A DNA stretch of 64,000 nucleotides from Pueribacillus theae (GCF_003097615.1 NZ_QCZG01000018.1:324-64323), one strand, 5' to 3'; counted from the stretch's first letter, positions 20,034 through 29,109 are shown. Notes: a model not told the origin generated them from the letters alone. A program made the numbers and translations.

Positions 20034-20071
20034 GAAAAAAGTTTTTGCCCAATTAAGAATGGGCAAAAACT
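20034..20071 (-). terminator. Rho-independent terminator of the secreted-protein gene
   Basis: A 12-bp perfect stem AGTTTTTGCCCA/TGGGCAAAAACT (20040-20051 with 20060-20071), followed on the minus strand by TTTTTTC. Being rich in both A and T it may work in both directions. Confidence 0.9.
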
Positions 20072-20074
20072 CTA

Positions 20075-20443
20075 TTACTTAGAACTCCAGACCCAGGTGT
20101 AAAGTTCATTCTTTTTATTGATCCAACGAATATCTAAGCGTTCCAACTGTTTGTATTGTTGGCCTTTCAGTGAGGCTGCCATCTGATTGACATCCGCTTG
20201 TTCCGTCAATTGAAGCATTCGGACTATTTTTTGCACTTCTTTTTCCGCTTGGGCTCCTTTATAAACTCTTCCATTTTTTGAAAAAAGATAAATGCCAGAC
20301 TCCTTGTACTCCCATATGTATTCATTTTCTTTTTCATGGATTGAAACTTTTAAAGAGATGCTATTCGATAATTCTTTAGCGGAAACCTGTAACGGAAAGA
20401 CCGCAAACACCAGAAGCATAATAACTATGATTGTTCTTCTCAT
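20075..20443 (-). CDS. Secreted protein of unknown function
   Basis: A 122-aa protein with a clear N-terminal signal peptide (MRR basic start, hydrophobic 4-16, AFPLQVSA cleavage region near residue 22). The mature domain has a predicted beta-rich part with YIWEY, GIYLFSKNGRVYKG and a C-terminal WVWSSK. No catalytic motif is recognised. AAAGGTG stands 11 bases before the ATG. Between ald and ytkK, with its own terminator. Confidence 0.8.
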   Translation of the reverse strand: MRRTIIVIMLLVFAVFPLQVSAKELSNSISLKVSIHEKENEYIWEYKESGIYLFSKNGRVYKGAQAEKEVQKIVRMLQLTEQADVNQMAASLKGQQYKQLERLDIRWINKKNELYTWVWSSK

Positions 20444-20468
20444 CTTATCAACACACCTTTTTAAGGTT

Positions 20469-20526
20469 GTTCAAAAAGGCTCGAGTTCTCGAACAAGCCG
20501 GGATGGTGATTGGCTCTTTTTTGAAC
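20469..20526. repeat. Short inverted-repeat element with GTTCAAAAAG ends
   Basis: GTTCAAAAAG (20469-20478) pairs with CTTTTTTGAAC (20516-20526), enclosing a GAGTTCTCGAACAAGCC inner hairpin. The same TGTTCAA-type ends bound the 143-bp element in the rpsD leader (46632-46774), suggesting relatedness. On the minus strand it could also terminate ytkK transcripts, because GGCT...AGCC is followed by TTTTTG. Confidence 0.45.
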
Positions 20527-20587
20527 GCTCTCTTTTATTAATAAGATGCGAAAAATATATTTTTTTATACGGACATTTTTACTTTTT

Positions 20588-21346
20588 TTACCGGTTCCGG
20601 TGGACAACGTCCACGCCGCCCGTTACATCGATAATGGCACCTGTCACCATGTCTGAATCTTCCTGGCAAAGGAACGAAATCATTCTTGCGATATCCTCGC
20701 CAGTTCCGGAACGGCCAATCGGCGTGTTGCGATCAAATGTCTTTCTAGCTTCATTGATGCTTGCTTCTTTCATATCGCCGACAATGTCCCCTGGACAAAC
20801 CATGTTTGCCGTAATGCCATTTTCGGCTTCTTCGAATGCAACCGTTTTCGTTAAGGAGACCAACCCCACTTTTGCAGCGCTAAAAGCGGAGCGATTCACC
20901 CATCCCGGAGCAGATTCTGCACCTTGGAAACCGTATGTAATAATGCGTCCAAATTTTTGTTTCCGCATTTCGGGAATCGTTTTTTTCAAAAGATGAAATA
21001 CTGCACTTAAATTCCCTTCCAGCATGGTGTACCATTCGGTATCTGTGTAATCAACTAATTTTTTCCGTTCAAAAATGTAAGGTCCCGCATTATTAATGAG
21101 GAAATCGATTGTACCGAAAGCAGAGAATGCTTCATCCACAATATGCATAATATCTTCTTTCTTCGTTACATCTCCCTGTGTAAACAAAAGCTGATCTTTG
21201 TATTCGCTCCATTCGTCTTTCAATCTTGTAACAGCAGCTTCATCACTTCTATAACTAATCGTAACATTGCAGCCCTCTTGAAGCAGTTGTTCAGATACCT
21301 TTTTCCCCAATCCTTTCGATCCTGCAGTAATTAATGCGTGCCTCAT
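20588..21346 (-). CDS. ytkK: Atypical short-chain dehydrogenase/reductase YtkK
   Basis: A 252-aa Rossmann-fold protein with the SDR cofactor motif TAGSKGLG (residues 7-14), NNAG at 85-88 and the C-terminal VTGAIIDVTGGVD. It has Phe155 where SDR enzymes have the catalytic Tyr (F-S-A-A-K instead of Y-x-x-x-K; Lys159 is kept), and no Ser at the usual preceding position. It may therefore bind NAD(P) without being a normal reductase. The second of two adjacent ATGs (21346) is preferred, since GAGGGGGG is too close to the first. Confidence 0.85.
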   Translation of the reverse strand: MRHALITAGSKGLGKKVSEQLLQEGCNVTISYRSDEAAVTRLKDEWSEYKDQLLFTQGDVTKKEDIMHIVDEAFSAFGTIDFLINNAGPYIFERKKLVDYTDTEWYTMLEGNLSAVFHLLKKTIPEMRKQKFGRIITYGFQGAESAPGWVNRSAFSAAKVGLVSLTKTVAFEEAENGITANMVCPGDIVGDMKEASINEARKTFDRNTPIGRSGTGEDIARMISFLCQEDSDMVTGAIIDVTGGVDVVHRNR

Positions 21347-21416
21347 CATAACCCCCCTCTTCTATTCAACATCTTACAATATTCTTATCTTCCTCGCCAA
21401 TTGAATAGGATTATGC

Positions 21417-21445
21417 TTACACTCTGTTCATTTCGGGTATATAAT
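21417..21445 (+). promoter_or_regulatory. Sigma-A promoter of the universal stress protein gene
   Basis: TTACAC (21417-21422), 17-base spacer, TATAAT (21440-21445). The transcript would begin near 21452 and carry a 70-base leader that includes the hairpin of the repeat at 21451-21505. Confidence 0.7.
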
Positions 21446-21450
21446 AAAAA

Positions 21451-21505
21451 GGAGTCGGATGCCAGAAGCAAGATTTGTATAAATTTGCGATAAAGCAAAT
21501 TTATT
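21451..21505. repeat. Dispersed repeat with TAAATTTGC/GCAAATTTA hairpin
   Basis: Aligns with 2306-2352: both have a GGAG-type start, GATTKGTATAAATTKGCGA, and the complementary GCMAATTTAT arm. The stem is 21480-21488 with 21495-21503. Here it forms the 5' leader hairpin of the universal stress protein gene, just upstream of its AGGGGAGGG ribosome site. Confidence 0.5.
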
Positions 21506-21522
21506 TAAAAAGGGGAGGGAAC

Positions 21523-21987
21523 ATGATGGCGATTTACCGGAATGTCATGGTTGCTGTTGATGGTTCAAAGGAAGCGGACGGCGCATTCAGCCGGGCACTC
21601 AAAATTGCGGCTGCAGATGGCGCAAAGCTCCATATTGCCCATGTCGTTGATACGAGAAGCCTCACACCGATGGATCAATATGCGCCTTATAACATTTCAA
21701 TTACCGATGCTGAAAGCTATGGTGGAAAGCTGCTGGACGAATATGTTGAAAAAGCAAAAATGCAAGGGTACGAGAATGTTGAAGCCGTGCTGCAATCAGG
21801 AAGCCCTAAACGAGATTTACCGATTACACTGGCGGATAAATACAATACTGATCTTATTGTATGTGGCGCAACCGGTTTAAATGCAGTTGAACGTTTCTTA
21901 ATCGGAAGCGTATCGGAACAAATTGTCCGTAACGCCCATTGTGATGTCCTCGTTGTGAGAGACAAAGAAATTTCTAGAGAAAGTTAA
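21523..21987 (+). CDS. Universal stress protein, UspA family
   Basis: A 154-aa single-domain Usp. The C-terminal ATP-binding signature G-x2-G-x9-G-S is visible in GATGLNAVERFLIGSVSEQI, so it belongs to the nucleotide-binding class. The start is one of two consecutive ATGs (21523 or 21526) directly behind AGGGGAGGG; the frame runs further upstream, but only through the leader hairpin. Likely stress- or growth-phase-related. A sigma-A promoter and a hairpin leader precede it. Convergent with argH. Confidence 0.92.
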   Translation: MMAIYRNVMVAVDGSKEADGAFSRALKIAAADGAKLHIAHVVDTRSLTPMDQYAPYNISITDAESYGGKLLDEYVEKAKMQGYENVEAVLQSGSPKRDLPITLADKYNTDLIVCGATGLNAVERFLIGSVSEQIVRNAHCDVLVVRDKEISRES

Positions 21988-22017
21988 TTTCGATCCTTCA
22001 GGTGAACACATAAGTAT

Positions 22018-22055
22018 TAAAAAAGCTCGCAAGTCAATTTTTTAGACTGCGGGCT
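22018..22055 (-). terminator. Rho-independent terminator of argGH
   Basis: Imperfect stem AGCTCGCAAGTC (22024-22035) against GACTGCGGGCT (22045-22055), overlapping the argH stop codon, with AGCTTTTTTAATAC following on the minus strand. Confidence 0.75.
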
Positions 22056-23433
22056 CTTTGCCTTCCATTATTTTCTTCGCTTTTTCAATTGCCGCGGAGA
22101 CTTGTTTGAATCCTGTCCCACCAGCACTATTCCGGCGTTCAACGACTTTTCTCGGTTCAAGCATCGTATAAATATCGTCTTCAAATAGAGTGGATGCTTC
22201 CTTGAATTCCTCTATGCTTAAATCAAGCAAGAATTTGTGATGTTGAATGCAATAGAGGACGAGCTTTCCTACCACTTCATGCGCTTCTCTAAATGGCATT
22301 CCTTTTGTTGCGAGATAATCAGCAAGTTCTGTCGCATTCGAGAAATCTTGTGATACGGCCTTTTGCATTTGTTCACGTTTGACTGCCATCGTTTCGATCA
22401 TGCCAGCAAAAATTTTCAGAGAACCTTTCACTGTTTTTACTGTGTCAAACATGCCTTCTTTATCTTCCTGCATGTCTTTATTGTAAGCAAGCGGCGTTCC
22501 TTTCAAAACGGTTAGCAAGCCGAATAAATTGCCGTAGACACGCCCTGTTTTTCCACGAATCAATTCAGCCATGTCAGGGTTTTTCTTTTGAGGCATAATG
22601 CTTGAGCCTGTTGCAAAACGGTCATCCATTTCAATAAATTGAAACTCTTGGGAAGACCAAAGAATCAACTCTTCACAAAAACGCGATAAATGCGTCATTA
22701 AAATTGAGGAGTCGCTTAAAAATTCGAGAATAAAGTCGCGATCGCTAACCGCATCAAGGCTGTTCTCATAAATGCCGCCAAATCCGAGCAGTTCTGCACT
22801 GTAGTGGCGGTCAATCGGAAAAGTTGTCCCAGCTAAAGCGCCGGCGCCTAGCGGGGACAGGTTAATCCTTTTTAAGCTTTCCTGAAAGCGTGCATAATCG
22901 CGCTCAAGCATCCAAAAATACGCCATAAGATGGTGTCCGAAGGAAATAGGCTGCGCCCGCTGCAAATGGGTATATCCAGGGATAAGAGTTTCCTGCTCCT
23001 CTTCTGCTTTTCTAAGCAGTACATCTTGCAGTGTAGCAATGGCATCCAAAATCTCTTTTACTTGCTTGCGAAGATAGAGATGCATGTCCGTTGCCACTTG
23101 GTCGTTTCGGCTTCTTCCTGTATGAAGCTTGCCTCCAACTGGGCCAATTTCGTCAATAAGCATTTTTTCAATATTCAAGTGAATATCTTCAAGGGCAACG
23201 GAAAATTGGAGCTGCCCATTCTTTGCTTTTTCTTTTAGTTTTGTTAAGCCTTCTATAATTTTCTGTGCTTCTTCGCCTGCTAAGATGTTTGTCTTTTTCA
23301 GCATGCTCACGTGGGCAAGGCTGCCTTCAATGTCTTCTTCGACAAGCTCCTTGTCAAAGCCGATTGAGGCGCCGAATTCGTCAACCCACTCTTCAGCATG
23401 CTCGACAAACCGGCCTCCCCATAGCTTTGTCAC
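22042..23433 (-). CDS. argH: Argininosuccinate lyase
   Basis: Splits argininosuccinate into arginine and fumarate, the last step of arginine synthesis. 463 aa, normal for the family. Motifs seen are LWGGRF at the start, [29 protein letters not shown], and the fumarase-superfamily signature [12 protein letters not shown]. It begins with GTG, overlapping the argG stop by four bases (GTGA), so the two genes are translationally coupled. A poor ribosome site of its own supports coupling. Confidence 0.97.
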   Translation of the reverse strand: MTKLWGGRFVEHAEEWVDEFGASIGFDKELVEEDIEGSLAHVSMLKKTNILAGEEAQKIIEGLTKLKEKAKNGQLQFSVALEDIHLNIEKMLIDEIGPVGGKLHTGRSRNDQVATDMHLYLRKQVKEILDAIATLQDVLLRKAEEEQETLIPGYTHLQRAQPISFGHHLMAYFWMLERDYARFQESLKRINLSPLGAGALAGTTFPIDRHYSAELLGFGGIYENSLDAVSDRDFILEFLSDSSILMTHLSRFCEELILWSSQEFQFIEMDDRFATGSSIMPQKKNPDMAELIRGKTGRVYGNLFGLLTVLKGTPLAYNKDMQEDKEGMFDTVKTVKGSLKIFAGMIETMAVKREQMQKAVSQDFSNATELADYLATKGMPFREAHEVVGKLVLYCIQHHKFLLDLSIEEFKEASTLFEDDIYTMLEPRKVVERRNSAGGTGFKQVSAAIEKAKKIMEGKEPAV

Positions 23434-24638
23434 GCTTTCACCGCTTTCTTCGAGTTCACCATGCTATGAACTTTTGTTGGCAATCCAAAAAGTTCAACAA
23501 AGCCTACTGCTGCATCATGATCAAATTCGTCTTCTTTCGTATACGTAGCCAATTTCTCGTCGTAAAGAGAGTATTCGGATTTTCTCCCTTCGACAATCGC
23601 ATGGCCTTTAAATAGTTTTACTCTCACTGCACCTGTGACAGATTTTTGTGTTTCTTTCAAGAATGCGAGCAATGCTTTTTGTAGCGGCGAGAACCAGAGT
23701 CCATTGTAAATAAGCTCTGTCATTTTTTGTTCGATGACTGGTTTAAAGTGAGCCACTTCTCTCGGTTGTGTTAAATCTTCAAGCTCTTTATGCGCTTTAA
23801 TAAGTGTCATTGCGCCTGGGCACTCGTACACTTCCCGAGATTTAATTCCGACGAGACGGTTTTCCACATGATCAATCCGGCCAACGCCGTGCTTTCCAGC
23901 AAGCGCATTTAATTCCAAAATCAATTCATCGAGCTCATATTTGATGCCGTTTATCGAAACTGGCACCCCATGTTCGAATTCGATTTCAACAATGTCAGGC
24001 GTATCTGGCGCATCTTCAATCGAAACAGTAAGGTCATATGCATCTTCAGGCGGTGTCACCCAAGGATCTTCCAATACGCCGCATTCGTTGCTTCTTCCCC
24101 ACAAGTTCTGGTCGATAGAATATGGGCTGTCAAGATCAATGGGAATCGGAATCCCGTTCGCTTTCGCATATTCAATCTCTTCTTCCCTCGACCATTTCCA
24201 ATCCCGAACAGGCGCCAATACTTTTAAATTAGGGTTTAACGCTTTAATGGAAACTTCAAAACGGACTTGGTCGTTTCCTTTGCCGGTGCAACCGTGGGCA
24301 ACAGCCTCCGCACCAAATTGCTCCGCAATTTCTACAAGTTTTTTTGCAATGAGCGGTCTTGATAATGCCGAAACGAGCGGATATTTTTGTTCATACAATG
24401 CATGGGCCTGCAATACAGGCAATGCATATTCTTCCGCAAACTCTTTTTTTGCATTAATGGAATACGACTGGATGGCACCGACTTTCAATGCCTTTTCTTT
24501 TACGAAATCCAAATCTTTTCCTTCCCCAACATCAAGTCCAAGCGCAATGACATCATAGCCCTTATCTTGGAGCCACTTAATTGCAACCGACGTATCTAAT
24601 CCTCCAGAATATGCTAAAACGACTTTAGGATTTGCCAT
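23430..24638 (-). CDS. argG: Argininosuccinate synthase
   Basis: ATP-dependent condensation of citrulline and aspartate to argininosuccinate. 402 aa. The N-terminal PP-loop motif [15 protein letters not shown] (residues 9-23) and the signature [14 protein letters not shown] (about 114-127) are clear. GGAAGGGG lies 9 bases before the ATG. First gene of argG-argH; the upstream region carries a promoter and two ARG-like boxes, so repression by the ArgR/AhrC protein with arginine is likely. Confidence 0.97.
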   Translation of the reverse strand: MANPKVVLAYSGGLDTSVAIKWLQDKGYDVIALGLDVGEGKDLDFVKEKALKVGAIQSYSINAKKEFAEEYALPVLQAHALYEQKYPLVSALSRPLIAKKLVEIAEQFGAEAVAHGCTGKGNDQVRFEVSIKALNPNLKVLAPVRDWKWSREEEIEYAKANGIPIPIDLDSPYSIDQNLWGRSNECGVLEDPWVTPPEDAYDLTVSIEDAPDTPDIVEIEFEHGVPVSINGIKYELDELILELNALAGKHGVGRIDHVENRLVGIKSREVYECPGAMTLIKAHKELEDLTQPREVAHFKPVIEQKMTELIYNGLWFSPLQKALLAFLKETQKSVTGAVRVKLFKGHAIVEGRKSEYSLYDEKLATYTKEDEFDHDAAVGFVELFGLPTKVHSMVNSKKAVKA

Positions 24639-24686
24639 TGTTAGTCCCCTTCCAATTTTGAATAATCATTCATGATGTTAAATGTT

Positions 24687-24702
24687 TATACATTTTTATG
24701 CA
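24687..24702 (-). promoter_or_regulatory. Candidate ARG box (downstream of the argG start point)
   Basis: On the minus strand TGCATAAAAATGTATA, an AT-rich imperfect palindrome with the TGNAT-N4-ATNCA pattern of ArgR/AhrC half-sites, about 50-65 bases before the argG ATG and therefore in the leader. Confidence 0.4.
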
Positions 24703-24768
24703 AAAATTTTAGAGGCCTCAATAAAACCTCTTCCTTGGCGAATGACTTTTCTTTATAATGATATCCTT

Positions 24769-24819
24769 ACTTTAACAGCTTCTTGGATCTTTTTCAATAG
24801 TTATGCATAAAAAAGCATA
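24769..24819 (-). promoter_or_regulatory. argGH promoter with an upstream ARG-like box
   Basis: On the minus strand TTGAAA (24797-24792), a 17-base spacer, then TAAAGT (24774-24769). Directly upstream, 24802-24819 reads TATGCATAAAAAAGCATA on the plus strand, an inverted repeat resembling ARG boxes. A box touching the -35 plus one in the leader is the usual arrangement for arginine-repressed promoters. The remaining 100 bp of this gap, towards the EcsC gene, contain only a weak GGCC hairpin. Confidence 0.5.
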
Positions 24820-24938
24820 AAAATTTATTCCCTTGTCATTTCTTGGCCATGTTTGCATGGCGTACCAGTTGCCGAGTATGAAGCCAAATCTACAAATCAT
24901 TGGGGAGACAGAGGCCAAGTTTGCCATCAAAAAGAAAA

Positions 24939-25757
24939 TTATAACTCATCGCCTGCCGCTGCCCTCTCTTCCAGTAATCTTTTTGCATAAAATTTATCTG
25001 CAATCTCTAATACTTTGTGAGAGAAGTGGTAGTTTAACCAAGCGCCAATTGCAATGCTGAGAAAAGGGATGCCTTGTCTCGTTTTTTTTCTTAGCATCAT
25101 GATTAAAAATGCTTTTGCAATTTGTTTCAACTGGTTTTGAAGCCAATCATTGTCGATAATCTTGTCGCTTCCCTCATAAAAGAATGGGTGGTTGAGCATT
25201 TTTGCTTCTTCCTCTAAATTTTTCCACATGGCATATTGGTCCTTTTTCGAAATCGTTGCCGTATAAAAAACTTTAAGAGATAAAAGCATTTCAACCGGAT
25301 GAATGACAGAATAACCATATGTCATCGCAATAAATTGTACCGCACGTAAATTGAGCACGAGCAGTGACGGCAGATCAAGCCCTAAAAACAACAAATTTCC
25401 TGTTCCGGATAATCCTCCTTGCAAAAGGGATCGAATCTGCTCCTTATCGATTCGCCGCTTCGAAATATACATAAGGGTGTGCACAGGCAAGCGCTGCATA
25501 TCTCCGATTGTTTGTATGGATTCATCGAAATTCCGTGCTTCATCAAGAAGCTTGTCTGCTGCTGATGTATGCCACTTCGTTGACTGCATGAACAAGTTAA
25601 ATAGAAAAAGTAGATTATCGAGCAGCTCTAAGCTCTCCCCATCGAAACGGAAAAGCGGCTTGCTCGGCTGTTGTTGTCTTTCAGGATTTTGGAAAAAATC
25701 CTCTTCCCAACGAAGAATGTCTTCATAGATCGCTCGTTCCTTTTTTGTTAGGCTCAA
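24939..25757 (-). CDS. EcsC family protein
   Basis: A 272-aa protein of the EcsC family, named after the third gene of the B. subtilis ecs ABC-transporter operon. The helical C-terminal half holds hydrophobic stretches (about residues 118-150 and 205-235, GIPFLSIAIGAWLNYHFSHKV) that are probably membrane-associated. The only in-frame start with a ribosome site (AAAGGAGGT) is the TTG at 25757. It sits 6 bp downstream of ytxK and is probably co-transcribed. In B. subtilis this slot holds ackA and moaB as I recall, so the gene order is changed here. Confidence 0.8.
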   Translation of the reverse strand: MSLTKKERAIYEDILRWEEDFFQNPERQQQPSKPLFRFDGESLELLDNLLFLFNLFMQSTKWHTSAADKLLDEARNFDESIQTIGDMQRLPVHTLMYISKRRIDKEQIRSLLQGGLSGTGNLLFLGLDLPSLLVLNLRAVQFIAMTYGYSVIHPVEMLLSLKVFYTATISKKDQYAMWKNLEEEAKMLNHPFFYEGSDKIIDNDWLQNQLKQIAKAFLIMMLRKKTRQGIPFLSIAIGAWLNYHFSHKVLEIADKFYAKRLLEERAAAGDEL

Positions 25758-25763
25758 ATTCTG

Positions 25764-26759
25764 CTACCTCCTTTTACGAGGAACATTTTCATCAAACCAT
25801 TCGTTAATTTTTGTGATCGCATGTGATAACTTCCGTTCATCTGAAAAACTTGGAAGGGATGCCAGCAACACTTGCTTTGGCGGTTCAATTTTATCCGACT
25901 TTTTCCGGATCATAAAGATGCTTTTTTGGCTTTCTTCATTTTTAAACATGGAAAGCGGGAGTTGAAGCAACCCTTGAATGACTGCCTTTTCTTTTAAAAA
26001 TGTATGCAGTTTTGCCGCTCCTTCTTGCTCAAACAGCCCATTTGGAATTAGAAAAATAAGAACAGCGCCTTCTTTTGCATAGCGCAAGCTTTGTTCAATT
26101 AACAAATGATGAACGAAAGAATGGCCTGATGATGCCTTAAGCTCATAGCCTTCGGCGATGTCATCATTTGGATAATAACCGATAGGCAAATCGGCAACAA
26201 CAAGATCAACCGGATCAACAAAGAGCGGCCGGACAGCGTCGCCGTGAAAAAGTTCAATGCGGTGTGCCTGCAAATTCGCATTCACATAAGCCAATCTTAG
26301 CAATGTCTCATCCGCTTCGATGCCAAATGCTGCCGTTTCCTCTGGCATGCCGTTTAAGATAGCTGTCAGTAGATTTCCTGTGCCGACAACTGGATCAAAG
26401 ATCGCCACCTGCTTTTCATCACCCATCCATTTATTTACGAGATAGCCGATAAAAATCGAAACAGCATCGGGTGTCATTGCGTGGCGGGGCTGAAGCGCTT
26501 CTTTCATCCCCTTAAGTACAGAAAGCTGCATGGCTTTTCTTATCTCTTCTTTTGAATATCGATCAAGCTGAATCTTTCCATAGATGTTATGCAGCTTTTT
26601 TTGGCTAAGATCGCTAACCTGCTGGAGAATCTCTTTTTGGAAAATATTTTCTCCCGTCTCGGCAACCGCTTCTAAATATGTAATCGAAAGTTCATGCTGC
26701 AAAATGCCCGCACTGCCATCAATCGACTGAAAAAGAAATTCAACATATGATTTTGTCAT
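25764..26759 (-). CDS. ytxK: Class I SAM-dependent methyltransferase-like protein YtxK
   Basis: 331 aa after placing the start at the ATG at 26759 with GGAGG 8 bases upstream; the longer in-frame start would run into tpx and its terminator. The SAM-binding motif DPVVGTGNLLTAIL and the catalytic-loop motif DLPIGYY (in place of NPPY/F) are as in YtxK. The fold resembles the N6-adenine DNA methylases of type I systems, but there is no specificity domain and no restriction gene nearby, so DNA modification is unproven. The gene follows tpx after a terminator. Confidence 0.88.
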   Translation of the reverse strand: MTKSYVEFLFQSIDGSAGILQHELSITYLEAVAETGENIFQKEILQQVSDLSQKKLHNIYGKIQLDRYSKEEIRKAMQLSVLKGMKEALQPRHAMTPDAVSIFIGYLVNKWMGDEKQVAIFDPVVGTGNLLTAILNGMPEETAAFGIEADETLLRLAYVNANLQAHRIELFHGDAVRPLFVDPVDLVVADLPIGYYPNDDIAEGYELKASSGHSFVHHLLIEQSLRYAKEGAVLIFLIPNGLFEQEGAAKLHTFLKEKAVIQGLLQLPLSMFKNEESQKSIFMIRKKSDKIEPPKQVLLASLPSFSDERKLSHAITKINEWFDENVPRKRR

Positions 26760-26782
26760 AAAAAATCCTCCGAAACCGTAAT

Positions 26783-26817
26783 GAAAAAGCTTCGATGCCA
26801 AATTCAACATCGAAGCT
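26783..26817 (-). terminator. Rho-independent terminator of tpx
   Basis: 10-bp perfect stem AGCTTCGATG/CATCGAAGCT (26788-26797 with 26808-26817) and TTTTTC on the minus strand. It stands only about 25 bases before the ytxK start, so ytxK may depend on readthrough. Confidence 0.85.
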
Positions 26818-26832
26818 GTATGAAGCAGATTT

Positions 26833-27330
26833 CTATTGAGCTTGCTTAGCTGCTTCAATTGCCGCATCATAATCAGGATGGTTTGTTGCTTCTTTTACGT
26901 ATTCAGTATACGTTACTTTTCCGCTTGAATCCACAACGAATACCGCCCGCGCCAGAAGCCTCAGTTCTTTTATTGCGACGCCGAAAGCTTCGCCGAACGA
27001 AAGATCGCGATGATCCGATAGTGTGATCGCTTTTTCAAGCCCGGCGTTTCCGCACCAGCGTTTTTGGGCAAAAGGAAGGTCCACACTAATGGTAAGCAGT
27101 GTAACATTACCCAGCTTTTCGGCTTCTTCGTTAAATCTGCGGGTTTGTGCATCACATACGCCAGTGTCTAGCGATGGAACGACGCTAATCAAGCGTACAC
27201 CTTCATAATCATCAAGCGACTTCTCTGTTAAATGATTGTCTAACACAGTAAAATTTGGGGCTGAATCCCCAACTTTCACTTCATTTCCGAGAAGTGTTAC
27301 CGGGTTTCCTTTAAACGTAACTTCAGCCAT
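26833..27330 (-). CDS. tpx: Thiol peroxidase, atypical 2-Cys peroxiredoxin
   Basis: Reduces hydrogen and lipid peroxides using thioredoxin. 165 aa. Peroxidatic Cys59 lies in [15 protein letters not shown] and resolving Cys93 in KRWCGNAG, the spacing of the Tpx subfamily. GGAGGGG is 8 bases before the ATG. Placed as in B. subtilis next to ytxK. A dispersed repeat lies in its upstream region (27366-27446). Confidence 0.97.
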   Translation of the reverse strand: MAEVTFKGNPVTLLGNEVKVGDSAPNFTVLDNHLTEKSLDDYEGVRLISVVPSLDTGVCDAQTRRFNEEAEKLGNVTLLTISVDLPFAQKRWCGNAGLEKAITLSDHRDLSFGEAFGVAIKELRLLARAVFVVDSSGKVTYTEYVKEATNHPDYDAAIEAAKQAQ

Positions 27331-27365
27331 ACGAAAGTCCCCTCCGTTTTTAAAATTGGCTCGAT

Positions 27366-27446
27366 CACCCGCGGGTACGATTTACCTTCCGAGAAGCGGG
27401 TTTTTCTAACGGAAAAAAGGTTCTCTTCAGGCAAAATCATCCCCGC
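27366..27446. repeat. Dispersed repeat, copy B (partner at 17986-18040)
   Basis: Shares ordered blocks with copy A but carries an extra GCGGGTTTTTCTAACGG segment between the ATTTACCTTCC and AAAAAAGGTT blocks. Located between the sppI 3' end and the tpx start. The rest of this 220-bp gap holds no credible gene. Confidence 0.6.
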
Positions 27447-27553
27447 TAATTTTATTTAAGCCTAAAAATGAGTGAAGCCCAAACCTAGCCAGTATGTAGC
27501 TTCCTGTACACTACAATTCAACGGAAATGGTTTGATTCCTGCCAAAACAACTT

Positions 27554-28027
27554 TTATTTTCTTGTGTGGACGACCCACGTATCGGCAAAATAATCATGAA
27601 CCCCTTGCTTGTCAGGAGGAAATGCAACCCATACGTAAACAAGGCCAAACAAAGCTTTGCTAATAAATCTGCCGACAACTTCACGAAAAAGAATCGTATC
27701 CCATGCCAATTTCTCATCTTTCGATATCACTTTAATGCCGAGCACCATTTTTCCGATAGTTTGGTTGAAATACTTCGTCATCAAGGCAAAATATAAGAAA
27801 AACACAACCCCTGTTAAAATCGTTTCAATCGGTAAAAAAGCCGGCTCTCCTGGTTCAATATCAAAAATCTGAATGATGGGATTGACAACGATTCGATTTA
27901 AACTCCCGATGACTAACAAGTCAAGAAGATATGCCCAAAAACGAATCCAAAAACCTGCGTATACATATTCCGTCTGTTTCGGAGTGTCAAGTTCTTCCAT
28001 CAAATCTGTATTTGACGTTATATCCAT
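27554..28027 (-). CDS. sppI: RDD family membrane protein, SppA inhibitor SppI (YteJ)
   Basis: 157 aa, with the RDD domain: YAGFWIRFWAYLLDLLVIG at residues about 22-40, followed by further transmembrane segments near 68-90 and 122-138, and a KVISKDEKLAWDTILFREVVGR connecting part. In B. subtilis YteJ (SppI) forms a complex with SppA and restrains its protease activity; the 8-bp gap behind sppA supports the same pairing here. Residues 1-20 are an acidic, Thr-rich cytoplasmic stretch. Confidence 0.88.
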   Translation of the reverse strand: MDITSNTDLMEELDTPKQTEYVYAGFWIRFWAYLLDLLVIGSLNRIVVNPIIQIFDIEPGEPAFLPIETILTGVVFFLYFALMTKYFNQTIGKMVLGIKVISKDEKLAWDTILFREVVGRFISKALFGLVYVWVAFPPDKQGVHDYFADTWVVHTRK

Positions 28028-28035
28028 ATTTCCAC

Positions 28036-29043
28036 CTACTCTGTAAATAAATACATTAATCGAGGAGAATTTGATTCGCCAATCAGTTCCCGAATCCCAA
28101 GCAAGTCAGCATCCTTGCCGAACATTTTTTGGGCAGTCATTTGGAATAGAGACCCGAATCCGAAGCTTTGTTCATATTCAATGACGCTTACGTTTTCATC
28201 ACCGATCTCTTTTTTCATTGCTGCAATCGTATCGTCCAAATTTCCAAGTTCATCAACTAAGCCCAATTCTTTCGCTTGGCGTCCATCATACACCCGGCCG
28301 TCCGCAATTTTTTTCACGGAGGCTTCGGACATATCCCTTCCGCTTGCAATCACCTTAACAAATTCATCATAAGAATTGTTTACCATCGATTGAAGAATGT
28401 TTCGCTCTTCTTTTGTCATATCCCGATCAGGTGAACCAATATCTTTATGCGGGCCGCTTTTGACCGTTTCAAATTCAATGCCCAATTTATCTGCCAACTC
28501 ACTGTAATTGAGCGTTTGCATGATGACACCTAATGAACCAGTCATTGTAGAAGGATTTGCATAAATTTTATTTGCCGGAGCTGAAATGTAATAACCGCCT
28601 GAAGCTGCTACACTGCCCATTGATACATATACCGGCTTCTTCGTTTCCTTCTGGATTTCTGTAATTTTTCGATGGATATCTGCACTTTCAACAACGCCGC
28701 CGCCTGGTGAATTCACGCGGAGAATGATCCCACTAATGGTTTCATCTTCCCCAGCTTGATCAAGCATTCTTAAAAACTGGCGATGATTGTACCCTACTGA
28801 TTGATAAAACGGATTAGCCGCCACATCTTCAATTGTCCCATTCACTTCAAGAACTGCAATTCGTTCAAGGCTCGTTCCGGACTCCAACGTTTTTTCAGCG
28901 AATTCTTCTTCCGATAATGCTAAGAGATTTTCTTGAAAGCTTTCAAAATTGCCGAAAGCCATTGAGTAGGCGAAATTCAGCATAATTGACACTACAAAAA
29001 TACCAGCCGCAATTCCGAGCGCGGCCCATCTTTTCGCGTTCAT
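28036..29043 (-). CDS. sppA: Signal peptide peptidase SppA
   Basis: Membrane-anchored serine protease that degrades cleaved signal peptides and contributes to lysozyme and antimicrobial-peptide resistance in Bacillus. 335 aa, the exact usual length, from the ATG at 29043 (GAAGGGGG 6 bases upstream; an in-frame TTG 15 bases earlier overlaps this site). An N-terminal transmembrane helix (about residues 5-25) is followed by the S49 domain with the Ser nucleophile in [10 protein letters not shown] and the Lys base in the [12 protein letters not shown] region. Co-transcribed with sppI. Confidence 0.95.
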   Translation of the reverse strand: MNAKRWAALGIAAGIFVVSIMLNFAYSMAFGNFESFQENLLALSEEEFAEKTLESGTSLERIAVLEVNGTIEDVAANPFYQSVGYNHRQFLRMLDQAGEDETISGIILRVNSPGGGVVESADIHRKITEIQKETKKPVYVSMGSVAASGGYYISAPANKIYANPSTMTGSLGVIMQTLNYSELADKLGIEFETVKSGPHKDIGSPDRDMTKEERNILQSMVNNSYDEFVKVIASGRDMSEASVKKIADGRVYDGRQAKELGLVDELGNLDDTIAAMKKEIGDENVSVIEYEQSFGFGSLFQMTAQKMFGKDADLLGIRELIGESNSPRLMYLFTE

Positions 29044-29109
29044 AGTAACCCCCTTCAAAAGTGCGTTCTAAAACAAGATTAATCATAACATATTATATGT
29101 ATGGTTTGA

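Noticed and set aside
23941-24558. 205-codon plus-strand frame opposite argG
   Set aside because: Antisense shadow of argG; no ribosome site or recognisable domain.
25764-26759. YtxK as a type I restriction-modification methylase
   Set aside because: DLPIGYY replaces NPPY/F, and no HsdS/HsdR or other defence gene is adjacent; this is the conserved chromosomal gene.
27340-27440. ATG-started minus-strand frame through the repeat upstream of tpx
   Set aside because: Copy A of the repeat has indels that break the frame, so coding is not conserved; the frame then overlaps tpx out of frame.
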